Positions 24,321 to 35,278 are shown, counted from the stretch's first letter. The stretch: 64,000 bases of DNA from Oryzomicrobium terrae (GCF_008274805.1 NZ_CP022579.1:1798001-1862000); one strand, 5' to 3'. Notes: generated from the letters alone by a model not told the origin. Made by a program: numbers and translations.

Positions 24321-27300
24321 ATGAACCCGTCGCGCCTCTTCATCCTCCGGCCGGTGGCCACCACCTTGCTGATGGTGGCCATCCTCCTCTCCGGGCTGGT
24401 GGCCTTCCGCTTCCTGCCCGTATCGGCCCTGCCCGAGGTGGATTACCCGACCATCCAGGTGGTGACCCTCTACCCCGGTGCTAGCCCGGACGTGACCACT
24501 TCGGCGATCACCGCGCCCCTGGAGCGCCAGTTCGGCCAGATGCCGGGCCTGGCCCAGATGACCTCGATCAACTCCGGCGGCGCCTCGGTGATCACCCTGC
24601 GCTTTTCCCTGGAGTTGCCGCTGGACGTGGCCGAGCAGGAGGTTCAGGCGGCCATCAACGCCGCCAACAGCCTGCTGCCCAACGACCTGCCGATGCCGCC
24701 GATCTACAGCAAGGTCAATCCGGCCGACGCGCCGATCCTGACCCTGGCGGTGACCTCGGACACCCTGCCTCTCAACCGGGTGCAGGATCTGGTCGATACC
24801 CGGGTGGCGCAGAAGATCTCCCAGTTGCCCGGGGTCGGCCTGGTGGCCCTCTCCGGCGGACAGCGGCCGGCGGTGCGGGTGCAGACCAACCCGGCGGCCC
24901 TGGCGGCCTACGGGCTGTCCCTCGACGACGTGCGCACCGCCATTGGCGCGGCCAACGTGAACCAGGCCAAGGGCAACTTCGACGGGCCGAGCCGGGCCTC
25001 GACGGTGGATGCCAACGACCAGCTGAAATCCCCCGAGGACTACCGGCGCCTGGTGATCGCCTACAAGAACGGTGCACCGGTGCGCATCATGGACGTGGCC
25101 GAGGTGGTGGACGGGGTTGAGAACTCCCGCCTGGCCGCCTGGGCCGACCGCAAGCCGGCCCTGATCATCAACATCCAGCGCCAGCCCGGCGCCAACGTGA
25201 TCGAGGTGGTGGACGGCATCAAGGCGCTGCTGCCCCAGCTCGAAGAGAACCTGCCCGGCGCCCTGGACCTGCGCATCCTGACCGACCGCACCACCACCAT
25301 CCGCGCCTCGGTGCACGACGTACAGCTCGAATTGCTGTTCTCCATCGCCCTGGTGGTGATGGTGATCTTCATGTTCCTGCGCAACCTGCCGGCCACAGTC
25401 ATCCCCAGCGTGGCGGTGCCCCTCTCCCTGGTGGGCACCTTCGGCGTGATGTACCTGGCCGGTTTCTCGATCAACAACCTGACCCTGATGGCCCTGACCA
25501 TCGCCACCGGCTTCGTCGTGGACGACGCCATCGTCATGATCGAGAACATCGCCCGCTACATCGAGGAAGGTGAAACGCCCCTGTCGGCGGCCCTCAAGGG
25601 CTCGCGCCAGATCGGCTTCACCATTATCTCCCTGACCTTTTCCCTGATCGCCGTGCTGATCCCCCTGCTTTTCATGGGCGATGTGATCGGCCGCCTGTTC
25701 CGCGAATTCGCCGTGACCCTGGCGGTGGCCATCCTGATTTCCGCGGCGGTATCCCTGACCCTGACGCCGATGATGTGCGCCCGGCTGCTGCGCCATGTGC
25801 CCGAAGAAAAGCAGGGGCGCTTCTACCGGGTGATGGGCGACTTTTTCGATAACGTTATCGCCCGCTACGGCCGCATGCTGAGCTGGGTGCTCGACCGCCA
25901 GGCCGCCACCCTGTGGGTCGCGGTCGGCACCGTGGCCCTCACCGTAGCCCTCTACCTGGTGGTGCCCAAGGGCTTCTTCCCGGTCCAGGACACCGGGGTC
26001 ATCCAGGGCATCACCGAGGCCACCCAGGCCATTTCCTTCCCGGCCATGGCCGAGCGCCAGCGCGCCGTGGCCGAGGCGCTGCTCGAAGACCCGGCGGTGG
26101 ACAGCCTGTCGTCGTTCATCGGCGTGGACGGCACCAACGCCACCCTGAACAGCGGCCGCCTGTTGATCAACCTGAAGCCCCACGACCAGCGCAGCGAGTC
26201 GGCCAGCGAGATCATCCGCCGTCTGCAGCAGCGCCTGGCCAAGGTGACGGGCATCACCCTGTACATGCAGCCGGTGCAGGATCTGACCATCGAAGACCGG
26301 GTCAGCCGCACCCAGTATCAGTTCACCCTGCAGGCCTTCAGCACCGAGCAGTTGTCGGAATGGGTGCCCAAGGTGGTCGAGCGCCTCGCCGCCATCCCGC
26401 AACTGGCCGACGTGACCAGCGACCTGCAGGACAAGGGCCGACAGGTGTACGTGAACATCGACCGGGATACGGCCGGACGCCTCGGCGTGACGCCGGCGGG
26501 CATCGACAACGCCCTGTACAACGCTTACGGCCAGCGCCTGGTGTCCACCGTGTTCACCCAGTCAAACCAGTACCGGGTGGTGCTTGAAGTGAAGCCGGAA
26601 TTCCGCACCGGGCCGGCCTCGGTGGCTGAGCTGCGGGTGCCGACCAGCGCCGGCGGCCTGGTGCCCCTGGCCGCCGTGGCGCGCATCGAGGAGCGGCCGG
26701 CCTCTTTGGTGCTCAACCGCCAGGGCCAGTTCCCCGCCGCCACCATCTCGTTCAACCTCGGCAAGGGCGCGTCCCTGGGCGAGGCGGTGGAGCTGATCCG
26801 CCAGGCGGAACGCGAGATCGGCCTGCCGGCCACGGTGCAAACCAGCTTCCAGGGCGCGACCCTGGCCTTCCAGGCGGCTCTGACCAACCAGTTATGGCTG
26901 ATCCTGGCGGCCATCGTCACCATGTACATCGTCCTGGGCGTGCTCTACGAGAGCTACATCCACCCGGTGACGATCCTCTCCACCCTGCCCTCGGCGGGCA
27001 TCGGCGCCCTGCTCGGCTTGCTGGTGTCGGGCACCGAGCTGTCGGTGATCGCGCTCATCGGCATCATCCTGCTGATCGGCATCGTCAAGAAAAACGCCAT
27101 CATGATGATCGACTTCGCCCTGGAGGCGGAGCGGGTCGAGGGCAAGTCGCCCCGGGAAGCCATCTACCAGGCCTGTCTGCTGCGTTTCCGGCCGATCCTG
27201 ATGACCACCCTGGCCGCCCTGCTCGGCGCCCTGCCGCTAATGCTGGGCTCGGGCGTCGGCTCCGAGCTGCGCCACCCCCTGGGCATCACCATGGTCGGCG

Positions 27301-27443
27301 GCCTGCTGGTCAGCCAGGTGCTCACCCTGTTCACCACGCCGGTGATCTACCTGGCCTTCGACCGTCTGGCGGCGCGGCTGGCTGCGGCCCGTGCCGCCAA
27401 GGCCCGCGCCAGTATTGGCTCTCCGGGCAACGCGGAGCGCTGA
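24321..27443 (+). CDS. mdtB: RND efflux pump permease, MdtB-like subunit
   Basis: A 1040-residue inner-membrane proton-driven pump with the full RND layout: TM1 ([23 protein letters not shown]), a large periplasmic loop, TM2-6, a second loop and TM8-12. TM4 carries the proton-relay Asp pair in [13 protein letters not shown]. An HIV-like FILRP start and [11 protein letters not shown] segment are typical of the MdtB/MdtC branch, which acts as a heterotrimer with two different subunits. The last 13 residues ([13 protein letters not shown]) are read from a unit of the dispersed repeat (copy D), so the tail is atypical. The next pump gene begins 10 bases after the stop. Confidence 0.93.
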   Translation: MNPSRLFILRPVATTLLMVAILLSGLVAFRFLPVSALPEVDYPTIQVVTLYPGASPDVTTSAITAPLERQFGQMPGLAQMTSINSGGASVITLRFSLELPLDVAEQEVQAAINAANSLLPNDLPMPPIYSKVNPADAPILTLAVTSDTLPLNRVQDLVDTRVAQKISQLPGVGLVALSGGQRPAVRVQTNPAALAAYGLSLDDVRTAIGAANVNQAKGNFDGPSRASTVDANDQLKSPEDYRRLVIAYKNGAPVRIMDVAEVVDGVENSRLAAWADRKPALIINIQRQPGANVIEVVDGIKALLPQLEENLPGALDLRILTDRTTTIRASVHDVQLELLFSIALVVMVIFMFLRNLPATVIPSVAVPLSLVGTFGVMYLAGFSINNLTLMALTIATGFVVDDAIVMIENIARYIEEGETPLSAALKGSRQIGFTIISLTFSLIAVLIPLLFMGDVIGRLFREFAVTLAVAILISAAVSLTLTPMMCARLLRHVPEEKQGRFYRVMGDFFDNVIARYGRMLSWVLDRQAATLWVAVGTVALTVALYLVVPKGFFPVQDTGVIQGITEATQAISFPAMAERQRAVAEALLEDPAVDSLSSFIGVDGTNATLNSGRLLINLKPHDQRSESASEIIRRLQQRLAKVTGITLYMQPVQDLTIEDRVSRTQYQFTLQAFSTEQLSEWVPKVVERLAAIPQLADVTSDLQDKGRQVYVNIDRDTAGRLGVTPAGIDNALYNAYGQRLVSTVFTQSNQYRVVLEVKPEFRTGPASVAELRVPTSAGGLVPLAAVARIEERPASLVLNRQGQFPAATISFNLGKGASLGEAVELIRQAEREIGLPATVQTSFQGATLAFQAALTNQLWLILAAIVTMYIVLGVLYESYIHPVTILSTLPSAGIGALLGLLVSGTELSVIALIGIILLIGIVKKNAIMMIDFALEAERVEGKSPREAIYQACLLRFRPILMTTLAALLGALPLMLGSGVGSELRHPLGITMVGGLLVSQVLTLFTTPVIYLAFDRLAARLAAARAAKARASIGSPGNAER
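27401..27437 (+). repeat. Dispersed ~39-bp repeat, copy D (single unit at the 3' end of mdtB)
   Basis: A single unit, with core CCCGCGCCAGT, then ATTGGCTCTCCGGG, matches the cores in copies A, B and C. Here it lies inside the last codons of mdtB and encodes its terminal residues, just before the mdtC start at 27454. Confidence 0.45.
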
Positions 27444-27453
27444 GGCAGGTTCC

Positions 27454-30400
27454 ATGCGCATCTCCGCCCTGTTCATCCACCGGCCGGTGGCCACCACCCT
27501 GCTCACCCTGGGCATCGCCCTGGCGGGCCTGGTCGCCTTCCGCCTGCTGCCGGTGTCGCCCCTACCTCAGGTGGATTACCCGACCATCTCGGTGTCCGCC
27601 TCCCTGCCCGGGGCCTCGCCGGAAACTATGGCGGCCACCGTGGCCACGCCCCTGGAGCGGGCCCTGGGGCGGATCGCCGGGGTGAGCGAGATGACCTCGA
27701 CCAGCTCCCTGGGCTCGACCCGCGTCACCTTGCAGTTCGACCTGGACCGGGACATCAACGGCGCCGCCCGGGATGTGCAGGCCGCCATCAATGCCGCCCG
27801 CACCCTGCTGCCCACCGGACTGCCGTCGAATCCCACTTACCGCAAGGTGAACCCAGCCGATGCGCCGATCATGATCCTGGCGCTGACCTCGGACACCCTG
27901 TCCCAGGGCCAGGTGTACGACGTGGCCTCGACCATCATCGCCCAGAAGCTCTCCCAGATCGGCGGGGTCGGCCAGGTCAGCGTCGGCGGCAGTTCCCTGC
28001 CGGCGGTGCGGGTCGAGCTCAACCCCCGGGCGGTGAACCAGTACGGCCTCAACCTGGATACGGTGCGCACCGCCCTGGCCAGCGCCAACGTCAACCGGCC
28101 CAAGGGCATGGTCGATGACGGCGAGCGGCAGTGGCTGATCGGCGCCAATGACCAGGCCAAGACCGCCAAGGATTACTTGCCCCTGATCGTCAGCTACAAG
28201 AACGGCAATCCGGTGCGGCTGACCGACGTGGCCGAGGTGGTGGACGGGGTGCAGGATCTGCGCAACGCCGGTTCGGCCAACGGTAAGCCCTCGGTGCTGT
28301 TGATCATCAACCGCCAGCCCGGCGCCAACATCATCGAGACCATCGACCGCATCCACGACGAACTGCCCCGGCTGCAGGCGGCCATTCCCCCGGCCATCGA
28401 CCTCACGCCGAGCATGGACCGCTCCCTGACCATCCGCGCGTCGCTGCGCGAGGTGGAAACCACCTTGGCGATCGCCGTCTCCCTGGTGATCCTGGTGGTC
28501 TTCCTCTTCCTGCGCAACGGCCGGGCGGCCCTGATCCCCACAGTGGCGGTACCGGTGTCCCTGATCGGTACCTTCGCCGCCATGTACCTGGCCGGTTTCT
28601 CGCTGAACAACCTGTCGTTGATGGCGCTGACCATCGCCACCGGCTTCGTGGTGGACGACGCCATCGTCGTGCTGGAGAACATCGCCCGCCACGTCGAGGA
28701 CGGCATGACGCCGATGCGTGCTGCCCTGCGCGGGGCGCGGGAGGTGGGTTTCACCGTGCTCTCCATGAGCCTCTCGCTAATCGCCGTGTTCATTCCCATC
28801 CTGCTCATGGGCGACATCGTCGGCCGGCTGTTCCGCGAGTTCGCCGTGACCTTGTCGGTGGCGATCCTGATCTCCCTGCTGGTGTCCCTGACCACCACGC
28901 CGATGATGTGCGCCCGGCTGCTCAAGCGCCGCGAGGCAGCTGTTGCCACCGACGCGGAAGCTCCCGCGGCCCTGCCCTCCCCTGCGCTAATGCAGTCGCG
29001 CTGGCGCACTTGGCTGGCACGCCTCAATCCCCTGGCCTGGCAGCCCTTCGTCGCCCTCCAGGCCGGCTACCGGCGCACCCTGGGCTGGGCCCTGGACCAC
29101 AGCCTGGTGACGATCCTGCTGCTGGCCGCCACGGTGGCCCTCAACGTTCATCTCTACATCATCGTGCCCAAGGGCTTGTTCCCCCAGCAGGACACGGGAC
29201 GGATCATGGGCTTCATCCGCGCCGACCAGAGCATTTCCTTCCAGGCCATGCGCCAGAAGCTGGCGGACTTCATCGAGATCGTCCGGGCCGATCCGGCGGT
29301 GGACACGGTGGTGGGCTTCACCGGCGGCAGCCGGGTCAATTCCGGCTCCATGTTCCTCAGCCTCAAACCGCTGCGCGAGCGCGGCGTTTCCGCCGACCAG
29401 GTGATCAACCGCTTGCGCGGCAAACTGGCCAAGGAGCCGGGCGCCAATCTGGTGCTCTTCCCGGCCCAGGACATCCGTATCGGCGGGCGGCAGAGCAGCG
29501 GCTCCTACGACTTCACCATCAAGGCCGACGAACTGGGCGAACTGCGCACCTGGGAGCCGCGCATCCGCGCCGTGCTGTCCAACCTGAAGGAATTGGAGGA
29601 CGTAAACACCGACCTCCAGGACAAGGGCCTGCAGACCACCCTGAGCGTGGACCGGGACGCCCTGGCCCGTACCGGCATCACCATGAGCCAGCTGGTGGGC
29701 GCCCTGGGCAATGCCTACAGCCAGCGCCAGGTATCGACCATCTACAGCTCGCTCAACCAGTACAAGGTGGTGATGGAGGTGGCACCGCCCTTCTGGCAAA
29801 GCCCGGAAGCCCTGCGCGACGTGGTGCTGATCGGCCCCAGCGGCACCCAGGTGCCTCTCTCCACCCTGGCCCGCTGGGAACCCACCTTCACCCCCCTGGG
29901 GGTGGAGCACGACGGCCAGTTCGTCTCGTCCACCGTATCGTTCAACCTGGCCGAAGGCGTCTCTTTGTCCCAGGCCTCCGCCGCGGTCAAGACGGCCCTG
30001 GCCCAGGTGGGGGTGCCGACCTCGATCCAGGCCGGCTTCGAAGGCAGCGCCAAGCAGTTCCAGTCCTCCCAGGCGAGCCAGTTGCTGCTCATCCTGGCCG
30101 CCCTGATCACCATGTACATTGTCCTGGGGATGCTCTATGAGAGCTTCATCCACCCTCTGACCATCCTGTCCACTCTACCCTCGGCCGGGGTTGGCGCGTT
30201 GCTGGCGCTGATGGCCTTCAAGACCGAGTTCGGCGTGATCGCCCTGATCGGGGTGCTGCTGCTGATCGGCATCGTCAAGAAGAACGCGATCATGATGATC
30301 GACGTGGCCCTGGCAACCCAGCGCCGCGACAACCTTTCCCCCCGGGAAGCGATCTTTCGCGCCTGCCTGCTGCGCTTCCGCCCAATCATGATGACCACCC

Positions 30401-30636
30401 TGGCCGCCATCCTCGGCGCCGTGCCCCTGGCCCTGGGCCACGGCGACGGGGCCGAGCTGCGCCAGCCCCTGGGGATCGCCATCGTCGGCGGCCTGATCGT
30501 CAGCCAGTTGCTCACCCTGTACACCACTCCGGTGGTCTATGTTTACCTCGACCGTTTCGGCCAGTGGGGCCGGCAGCGGCTGCGCCGCCTGTGGCGCCGC
30601 AGCGCACCCGACGCCGCCCTGGCGAGCGGCTCGTGA
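27454..30636 (+). CDS. mdtC: RND efflux pump permease, MdtC-like subunit
   Basis: A 1060-residue RND pump protein paralogous to the preceding subunit, with [23 protein letters not shown] as TM1 and [13 protein letters not shown] carrying the TM4 Asp pair. The second half carries the second large loop (about residues 560-850) and TM8-12. Having two unlike RND subunits in tandem is diagnostic of MdtBC-type heterotrimers, known for export of bile salts, novobiocin and some metals. The ATG at 27454 (MRISALFIH) is chosen because the earlier in-frame start at 27391 lies inside mdtB. Its stop overlaps a possible GTG of the outer-membrane gene. Confidence 0.93.
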   Translation: MRISALFIHRPVATTLLTLGIALAGLVAFRLLPVSPLPQVDYPTISVSASLPGASPETMAATVATPLERALGRIAGVSEMTSTSSLGSTRVTLQFDLDRDINGAARDVQAAINAARTLLPTGLPSNPTYRKVNPADAPIMILALTSDTLSQGQVYDVASTIIAQKLSQIGGVGQVSVGGSSLPAVRVELNPRAVNQYGLNLDTVRTALASANVNRPKGMVDDGERQWLIGANDQAKTAKDYLPLIVSYKNGNPVRLTDVAEVVDGVQDLRNAGSANGKPSVLLIINRQPGANIIETIDRIHDELPRLQAAIPPAIDLTPSMDRSLTIRASLREVETTLAIAVSLVILVVFLFLRNGRAALIPTVAVPVSLIGTFAAMYLAGFSLNNLSLMALTIATGFVVDDAIVVLENIARHVEDGMTPMRAALRGAREVGFTVLSMSLSLIAVFIPILLMGDIVGRLFREFAVTLSVAILISLLVSLTTTPMMCARLLKRREAAVATDAEAPAALPSPALMQSRWRTWLARLNPLAWQPFVALQAGYRRTLGWALDHSLVTILLLAATVALNVHLYIIVPKGLFPQQDTGRIMGFIRADQSISFQAMRQKLADFIEIVRADPAVDTVVGFTGGSRVNSGSMFLSLKPLRERGVSADQVINRLRGKLAKEPGANLVLFPAQDIRIGGRQSSGSYDFTIKADELGELRTWEPRIRAVLSNLKELEDVNTDLQDKGLQTTLSVDRDALARTGITMSQLVGALGNAYSQRQVSTIYSSLNQYKVVMEVAPPFWQSPEALRDVVLIGPSGTQVPLSTLARWEPTFTPLGVEHDGQFVSSTVSFNLAEGVSLSQASAAVKTALAQVGVPTSIQAGFEGSAKQFQSSQASQLLLILAALITMYIVLGMLYESFIHPLTILSTLPSAGVGALLALMAFKTEFGVIALIGVLLLIGIVKKNAIMMIDVALATQRRDNLSPREAIFRACLLRFRPIMMTTLAAILGAVPLALGHGDGAELRQPLGIAIVGGLIVSQLLTLYTTPVVYVYLDRFGQWGRQRLRRLWRRSAPDAALASGS

Positions 30637-30677
30637 TCCCCGTTTCACACCGTCACTCCCCCTTGCCCCGAGACGCC

Positions 30678-32249
30678 ATGCCTGTCCGCCCCTCCCCTGC
30701 CCCGTTCCGGCCGACGCGGGCCATCCTGCCGACGCTGTTGGCGTTACTGCTCGCCGGTTGTGCCGTCGGTCCGGACTTCGCCCGCCCGGAGAGCCCGGCC
30801 AGTGCCGCCGGTGCCCAGTTCCGGGAGCGCCCGGACACAGCCAGTGCCGACAGCGGCTGGAAACCGGCCAGTCCTGCCAGTCCGGCGATTTCGGACCGCT
30901 GGTGGGAAATTTATGGGGACGCCACCTTGAACGGGCTGATGGACCAGATCGAGGTTAACAACCAGACCCTGCGCCAGTACGAGGCCCAGTACCGCCAGGC
31001 CCAGGCCACGGCAGCCGCGGCCCGGGCAGCCTTTTTTCCCACCCTGACCGGTAACGCCAGCTACAGCCGTAGCCGCAGCGCCACCACCTCGTCCACCACC
31101 TCGTCCAGCACCGGGACCACGACGGGCCCCAGCCGTATTTCCACCAGCCGCGCCCTGTCCCTCGATGCCAGTTGGGAAGCGGATCTGTGGGGCCAGGTGC
31201 GGCGCAGCGTCGAAGCGGGCGATGCCGGTACCCTGGCCGGCGCCGCCCAGTTGGCCTCGGCCCGCCTCTCGGCCCAGGCCACCCTGGCACAGAATTACTT
31301 CCAGCTACGCGTGATCGATGCCGAGCAGGCCCTCTATGCCCAGACCCTGGCGGCCTATGAGCGCTCCCTGGCCATCACCCGCAACCAGTTCGCGGTCGGC
31401 ATCAATACCCGGGCGGATGTGGCCCAGGCTGAGTCCCAATACCAGTCGGCCCTGGCGCAAAACCTCGACCTGAGCCTGCAGCGCCGCCAACTGGAACATG
31501 CCATCGCCCAGTTGCTCGGCAAGGCCCCCGCCGACTTCGCCTTGCCCGCGGCCACCACCGCCTCCGCCAGCAACGACTGGCGCCCCGAGGTGCCGGTGGT
31601 GCCCGTAGGTGTCCCCTCGACCCTGCTCGAACGGCGCCCCGATGTGGCCGCCGCCGAGTACCAGGCGGCGGCCGCCAACGCCCGCATCGGCGTGGCCAAG
31701 GCCGCATTCTTCCCGGCCCTGACCCTGACCGGTAGCACCGGCTACCGGGGCCAGTCCCTGGCCCAGTGGTTCGATGCTCCCAGCCGGGCCTGGTCTCTCG
31801 GCGCCAGCCTGGCCCAGTCGATCTTCGACGGTGGCCTGCGCCGCGCCCAGACCGACCAGGCCATCGCCGCCTACGACGTCACCGTGGCCCAGTACCGCCA
31901 GACAGTGCTCGGCGCCCTGGTGGAGGTGGAGGACAACCTGGCGGCGCTGCGCATCCTCGATGAGGAAGGACAGATCCAGGACAAGGCGCTGGCGGCCGCC
32001 CGGGAAGCCGAGCGGCTGGCCCTCAACCAGTACAAGGCGGGCACTGCCAACTATCTGAGCGTGGTGGTGGCCCAGGCCAATTCGCTCAACGCGGCGCGTA
32101 GCGCTTACCAGATCCTGGGCCGGCGTCTGTCGGCCAGCGTGCTGCTGGTCAAGGCCTTGGGCGGCCACTGGGAAGGCAATGGGGGCAGCGCGGCTGCGCC
32201 AGCCCCTAGCGGAACACCCGTTGCCCAAGCACCAGCAGCGCCGCAATGA
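30678..32249 (+). CDS. RND efflux outer-membrane lipoprotein (NodT/OprM family)
   Basis: A 523-residue TolC-like outer-membrane channel. The ATG at 30678 gives a lipoprotein signal with lipobox LLAGC (Cys28). Two repeats of the outer-membrane efflux domain follow (WWEIYGDATLNGLMDQ start, RADVAQAESQYQSALAQ, LLERRPDVAAAEYQAAAANARIGVAKAAFFP, YLSVVVAQANSLNAA). A GTG at 30633 overlapping the mdtC stop is an alternative start but would extend the signal region. It closes the pump operon. Its last 44 bases overlap the end of the convergent MFS gene. Confidence 0.92.
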   Translation: MPVRPSPAPFRPTRAILPTLLALLLAGCAVGPDFARPESPASAAGAQFRERPDTASADSGWKPASPASPAISDRWWEIYGDATLNGLMDQIEVNNQTLRQYEAQYRQAQATAAAARAAFFPTLTGNASYSRSRSATTSSTTSSSTGTTTGPSRISTSRALSLDASWEADLWGQVRRSVEAGDAGTLAGAAQLASARLSAQATLAQNYFQLRVIDAEQALYAQTLAAYERSLAITRNQFAVGINTRADVAQAESQYQSALAQNLDLSLQRRQLEHAIAQLLGKAPADFALPAATTASASNDWRPEVPVVPVGVPSTLLERRPDVAAAEYQAAAANARIGVAKAAFFPALTLTGSTGYRGQSLAQWFDAPSRAWSLGASLAQSIFDGGLRRAQTDQAIAAYDVTVAQYRQTVLGALVEVEDNLAALRILDEEGQIQDKALAAAREAERLALNQYKAGTANYLSVVVAQANSLNAARSAYQILGRRLSASVLLVKALGGHWEGNGGSAAAPAPSGTPVAQAPAAPQ

Positions 32250-33669
32250 GGGCTATGCCGGCGAGCAGGTGGAAATAATCCTGGCCGGCCAGCAGTAGCA
32301 CATGCCGCGCTGCATCCGAGAGGACGTGGCTCTGGGCGGTCAGCACCTCGGCACTGCCGCCGTGATGCCACTGGCCGGCCTGGAGCGCCAACACGCTCCA
32401 GGCGATCCCCGACGACGAGGCCAGCTCGCGGATGATGTTCTTGGTCTGGTAGGCGTGGGAAAACGCCCGGGCATCCTCATCCGGATTGATCTGGGCAAAG
32501 GTGCCCTGGGCCACCGGGCCGAGAAAGAACGAAGCGAACAGCCCATTCAATACTAATAGGGCCGCCACCGTCCCCCGGGAGGTGGCTGGCCCGACACCTC
32601 CCATCAAGATGCCAAAGGCCAGCAACAGCGCCAGGGCGACCAGCATGTAGACCTTGAATCCAGGGCGTACCAGGGCCAGCTTGAAGTGGACCAGGGCCCC
32701 CACCAGGCTGCTTACGGCGGCTACGGTCATCAAAGCGCCGGTTTGCAGCAGGTCCATGCCCAGTGCCTGACGCAGGAACAGGGGAATGAAGTAGCCGTTG
32801 GCGTTGGCGACGAAGTAGCAGAAGAAGTAGAAGGCCGTGCCGATCAGGTAGCGCAGGTGGAACAGGGCCCGGTAGTCGATCAAGGGTGCAGCGTGGCGCC
32901 ACTGGCGATGCACGAACCAGCCCACCAGAGCGGCACCGCCGCAAATGGCCAGGATCAGGGCAACAGGGTGGCTGAACAACGCGTAGGGCAGGCGTTGACC
33001 GGTGTACTGGAGGCCGATCACTCCCAGGGCAAGCCAGGTCAGTCCGTGCCAGTGGGCCGGGCTGCGTTGTTCCGCAGCGACCGTCTCCCGGGGCAGAAAG
33101 CGGGGTGACAGCAGCGCCACCGCGCCCAGCAAGGGCAGCATCGACCAGAACAGCATGGTCCAACTACTGACGTGCAGCAGCCAGGCGGCCAACCCCGGGG
33201 CAATGCTGGAGGCGGTCAATAGGCCGATCACGAAGGCCACCATGGCGTGCAGCCGCTGCGGTCCGGCGACCTGGTTGGACAGAATCCGCCCGGCGCAGAA
33301 GAAAGTGGCTCCCGCGGCTCCCTGAATCGCCCGTCCGGTGATGAAAACGGGTACATCGCCGGCGCTGGCGCACAGTACCGTTCCCAGGGTGTACGCTGCC
33401 AACGAGGCCAGGATGAAGCGTAGGTAGCCCCAGCGCTCGACGATCCAACGGTGCTTGAACAGGGCCACGATAGCCGCCGCCGAATAAGCGGTGGCGCTCA
33501 GGCTGTAGTGCTCCGGCGCAGCGCCAATAGCCTGGCCAAGGTAGGGAGCAGCGAAATTCACCATGCCGTTCTGGAGGAACTCGACACTGGTGAGCAAGCC
33601 GAGGAACAGCAGATACAGGGGCGTGGCGCGCTGGGCCGGCGCGGCCAGGGTGAGGGAGGCGACCGCCAT
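32206..33669 (-). CDS. MFS transporter, probable 14-segment (DHA2-like) exporter
   Basis: A 487-residue inner-membrane protein with many hydrophobic segments (about fourteen). The motif region is RFILASLAAYTLGTVLCASAGDVPVFITGRAIQGAAGATFFCAGRIL, with the GRAIQGAAGA segment typical of the DHA2/EmrB group. The end runs into the pump operon: its stop at 32206 lies inside the last codons of the outer-membrane lipoprotein gene, so transcripts overlap by at least 44 bases. A divergent LysR regulator sits 86 bases upstream, which makes this a regulator-exporter pair. Its substrate is unknown. Confidence 0.87.
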   Translation of the reverse strand: MAVASLTLAAPAQRATPLYLLFLGLLTSVEFLQNGMVNFAAPYLGQAIGAAPEHYSLSATAYSAAAIVALFKHRWIVERWGYLRFILASLAAYTLGTVLCASAGDVPVFITGRAIQGAAGATFFCAGRILSNQVAGPQRLHAMVAFVIGLLTASSIAPGLAAWLLHVSSWTMLFWSMLPLLGAVALLSPRFLPRETVAAEQRSPAHWHGLTWLALGVIGLQYTGQRLPYALFSHPVALILAICGGAALVGWFVHRQWRHAAPLIDYRALFHLRYLIGTAFYFFCYFVANANGYFIPLFLRQALGMDLLQTGALMTVAAVSSLVGALVHFKLALVRPGFKVYMLVALALLLAFGILMGGVGPATSRGTVAALLVLNGLFASFFLGPVAQGTFAQINPDEDARAFSHAYQTKNIIRELASSSGIAWSVLALQAGQWHHGGSAEVLTAQSHVLSDAARHVLLLAGQDYFHLLAGIALIAALLVLGQRVFR

Positions 33670-33727
33670 GGGAATCCGTCATGAAATACAGGCGGGCAAG
33701 TCTACGCAGGGCCTTTGAATCAACCGA

Positions 33728-33755
33728 ATCGATTGTTTAAATTTAAACTATCGAT
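33728..33755. promoter_or_regulatory. 28-bp near-perfect palindrome abutting the LysR start codon
   Basis: ATCGAT arms at 33728-33733 and 33750-33755 flank the perfect 14-bp palindrome GTTTAAATTTAAAC at 33735-33748. Only one base pair on each side breaks symmetry (26 of 28 positions match). It sits in the MFS/LysR divergent region directly against the ATG at 33756, so a bound protein would cover the translation start and any -10 region. Confidence 0.65.
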
Positions 33756-34694
33756 ATGGATGATATTTATCATGGCGATTTCCGCCGCCTCGACTTGAAT
33801 CTGCTGGTGGCTTTCGACGCCCTGATCCAGGAGCGTAGCGTCAGCCGTGCCGCCGCGCGGCTGTACGTCGGCCAGCCGGCCATGAGCCATGCCTTGGGGC
33901 GACTGCGCGAACTCTTCGGCGACGAGTTGCTGTTTCGCAGCGGCACGGCCATGGAACCTACCCGGCGCGCCCTGGAAATCGCCGCCAGGGTCCGTCCCCT
34001 GCTGCAGGAAGCCCTGGCCGTAACCGCCCCGGGGCAGGGGTTTTCGCCAGCCAAGGCGCGGGCCCACGTCAAGCTGGCCATGTCCGATCCCCTGGAGGCG
34101 ATCCTGCTCCCTGGCCTGATCGGCCGCCTGCGCGAGCGGGCGCCGGGCATCACCCTGGCGGTCCAGCCCCTGGCCGGGCCTGCCCTGCTCGATGCCCTGG
34201 ATGTGGGCCAGGTGGCGCTGGCTGTCGGCTTCTTTCCCCAGGTGCGCGATACCCATTTGGTGACACCGCTTCACGACGTCACCCTGGAGTGCCTGCATGC
34301 GCCACAGCAGATCGCCTTGCCGGCCAATCCCAGCCTGGACGAGATCCTGGCCTGCCCGCACTTGCACACGACCTACATCGGCGAATTCGCCGGTCTGTTC
34401 GACAACACCCTAAAGCAACTGGGCAAGAGCCGCAGTATCGTTGCCCGTACGGCCAGCCCCCTGGCCATTCCCTTCGTCCTTGCCCAGACGCCCCTGGTGG
34501 CGGTCCTGCCGGGCATTGTCACCCGCCTGTTCCGCGACCATAGCCGCTTGCGCATTGACCCGGTGCCGATCGATGGGCTGATGTTCTCGATTTCCCTGGT
34601 ACGCCATCGCCGCGATCGGCACAGCCCCCTGCTCGACTTCATCGAACAGCAGTTGCACGAGGTGGTGGAAGAAACCCTGAAGTCGGCCTTTTAA
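33756..34694 (+). CDS. LysR-family transcriptional regulator (NodD/NahR-like N-terminus)
   Basis: A 312-residue protein with the winged helix FRRLDLNLLVAFDALIQERSVSRAAARLYVGQPAMSHALGRLR in residues 9-51, of the NodD/NahR/PcpR style. The effector domain starts near residue 95 (ARAHVKLAMSDPLEAILLPGLIGRLRERAPGI). It starts at the ATG at 33756, which follows the palindrome directly with no ribosome-binding site, so translation may be leaderless or the start may lie slightly downstream. It is divergent from the MFS exporter and probably represses or activates it and itself through the palindrome. Confidence 0.9.
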   Translation: MDDIYHGDFRRLDLNLLVAFDALIQERSVSRAAARLYVGQPAMSHALGRLRELFGDELLFRSGTAMEPTRRALEIAARVRPLLQEALAVTAPGQGFSPAKARAHVKLAMSDPLEAILLPGLIGRLRERAPGITLAVQPLAGPALLDALDVGQVALAVGFFPQVRDTHLVTPLHDVTLECLHAPQQIALPANPSLDEILACPHLHTTYIGEFAGLFDNTLKQLGKSRSIVARTASPLAIPFVLAQTPLVAVLPGIVTRLFRDHSRLRIDPVPIDGLMFSISLVRHRRDRHSPLLDFIEQQLHEVVEETLKSAF

Positions 34695-34706
34695 GGCCGG
34701 TACGGG

Positions 34707-35174
34707 TCAATGGGTCACGTCGTCGCCGATGACCGGCAGGCGCAGCACGTCGATGCCTTCGTCCTGGAGCGCTTCGTACTCGTCGGCGGTGGCCTGGCCG
34801 CGGATAGCCCGAGCCGGGGCTTCGTCGTTATGGATCTTGCGCGCTTCGTCGGCAAAATTCTTGCCGACATCCTCCGTGTGCTGGATCACCGCGCTCACCA
34901 ACTGCCGGAGCAGTTGTTCCGGCGTCGGTTGAGGGGCTGCGGGCGTGGGCGCCAAAGGCGCGCTGGCCGCGGAGGTTGTCGCCGTTTCGGCAGCAGTTGC
35001 GCAGCGACCGCTGCGGACGATATGACCGCCGGAGGGGATTTTCTCAATGCGCGGCGAGGCACAGACCGGACAGGAGAGCAGACGGGCCTCCTGCTGCCGG
35101 GAAAAATCGTCGGAAGAGCGGAACCACCCCTCGAAACGGTGCTCCTGCTCGCAGCAAAGGTCGTAGATGATCAC
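34707..35174 (-). CDS. DUF1178 family protein
   Basis: A 155-residue cytoplasmic protein with the DUF1178 start MIIYDLCCEQEHRFEGWFRSSDDF and a zinc-ribbon-like LSCPVCASPRIEKIPSG segment near residue 35. An Ala/Pro linker follows, and the C-terminal conserved block has DVGKNFADEARKIHNDEAPARAIRGQATADE. The two Cys pairs (CC and CPVC) could hold a metal. Function is unknown. It lies just downstream of a tRNA-Leu gene on the same strand, and its end faces the LysR gene 12 bases away. Confidence 0.85.
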   Translation of the reverse strand: MIIYDLCCEQEHRFEGWFRSSDDFSRQQEARLLSCPVCASPRIEKIPSGGHIVRSGRCATAAETATTSAASAPLAPTPAAPQPTPEQLLRQLVSAVIQHTEDVGKNFADEARKIHNDEAPARAIRGQATADEYEALQDEGIDVLRLPVIGDDVTH

Positions 35175-35193
35175 GGCAGGCCGCGTGCGCGAA

Positions 35194-35278
35194 TGGTGCC
35201 CGGAACGGGACTTGAACCCGTAAGCCTTGCGGCGGCGGATTTTAAGTCCGCTGTGTATACCAATTTCACCACCCGGGC
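35194..35278 (-). tRNA. tRNA-Leu (anticodon TAA)
   Basis: On the minus strand an 85-base cloverleaf begins GCCCGGGTGGTGAAATTGG and ends TTCCGGGCACCA, with the CCA encoded. The acceptor arms GCCCGGG/TCCGGGC pair, the anticodon loop is ACTTAAAAT (TAA, reading UUA/UUG), and a long variable arm marks a class II leucine tRNA. Confidence 0.96.

Noticed and set aside
22968..26402. 1144-codon minus-strand open frame under mdtA/mdtB
   Set aside because: It is a GC-rich shadow of the RND genes, rich in His, Gly and Gln, with no domain. The plus-strand genes explain the region fully.
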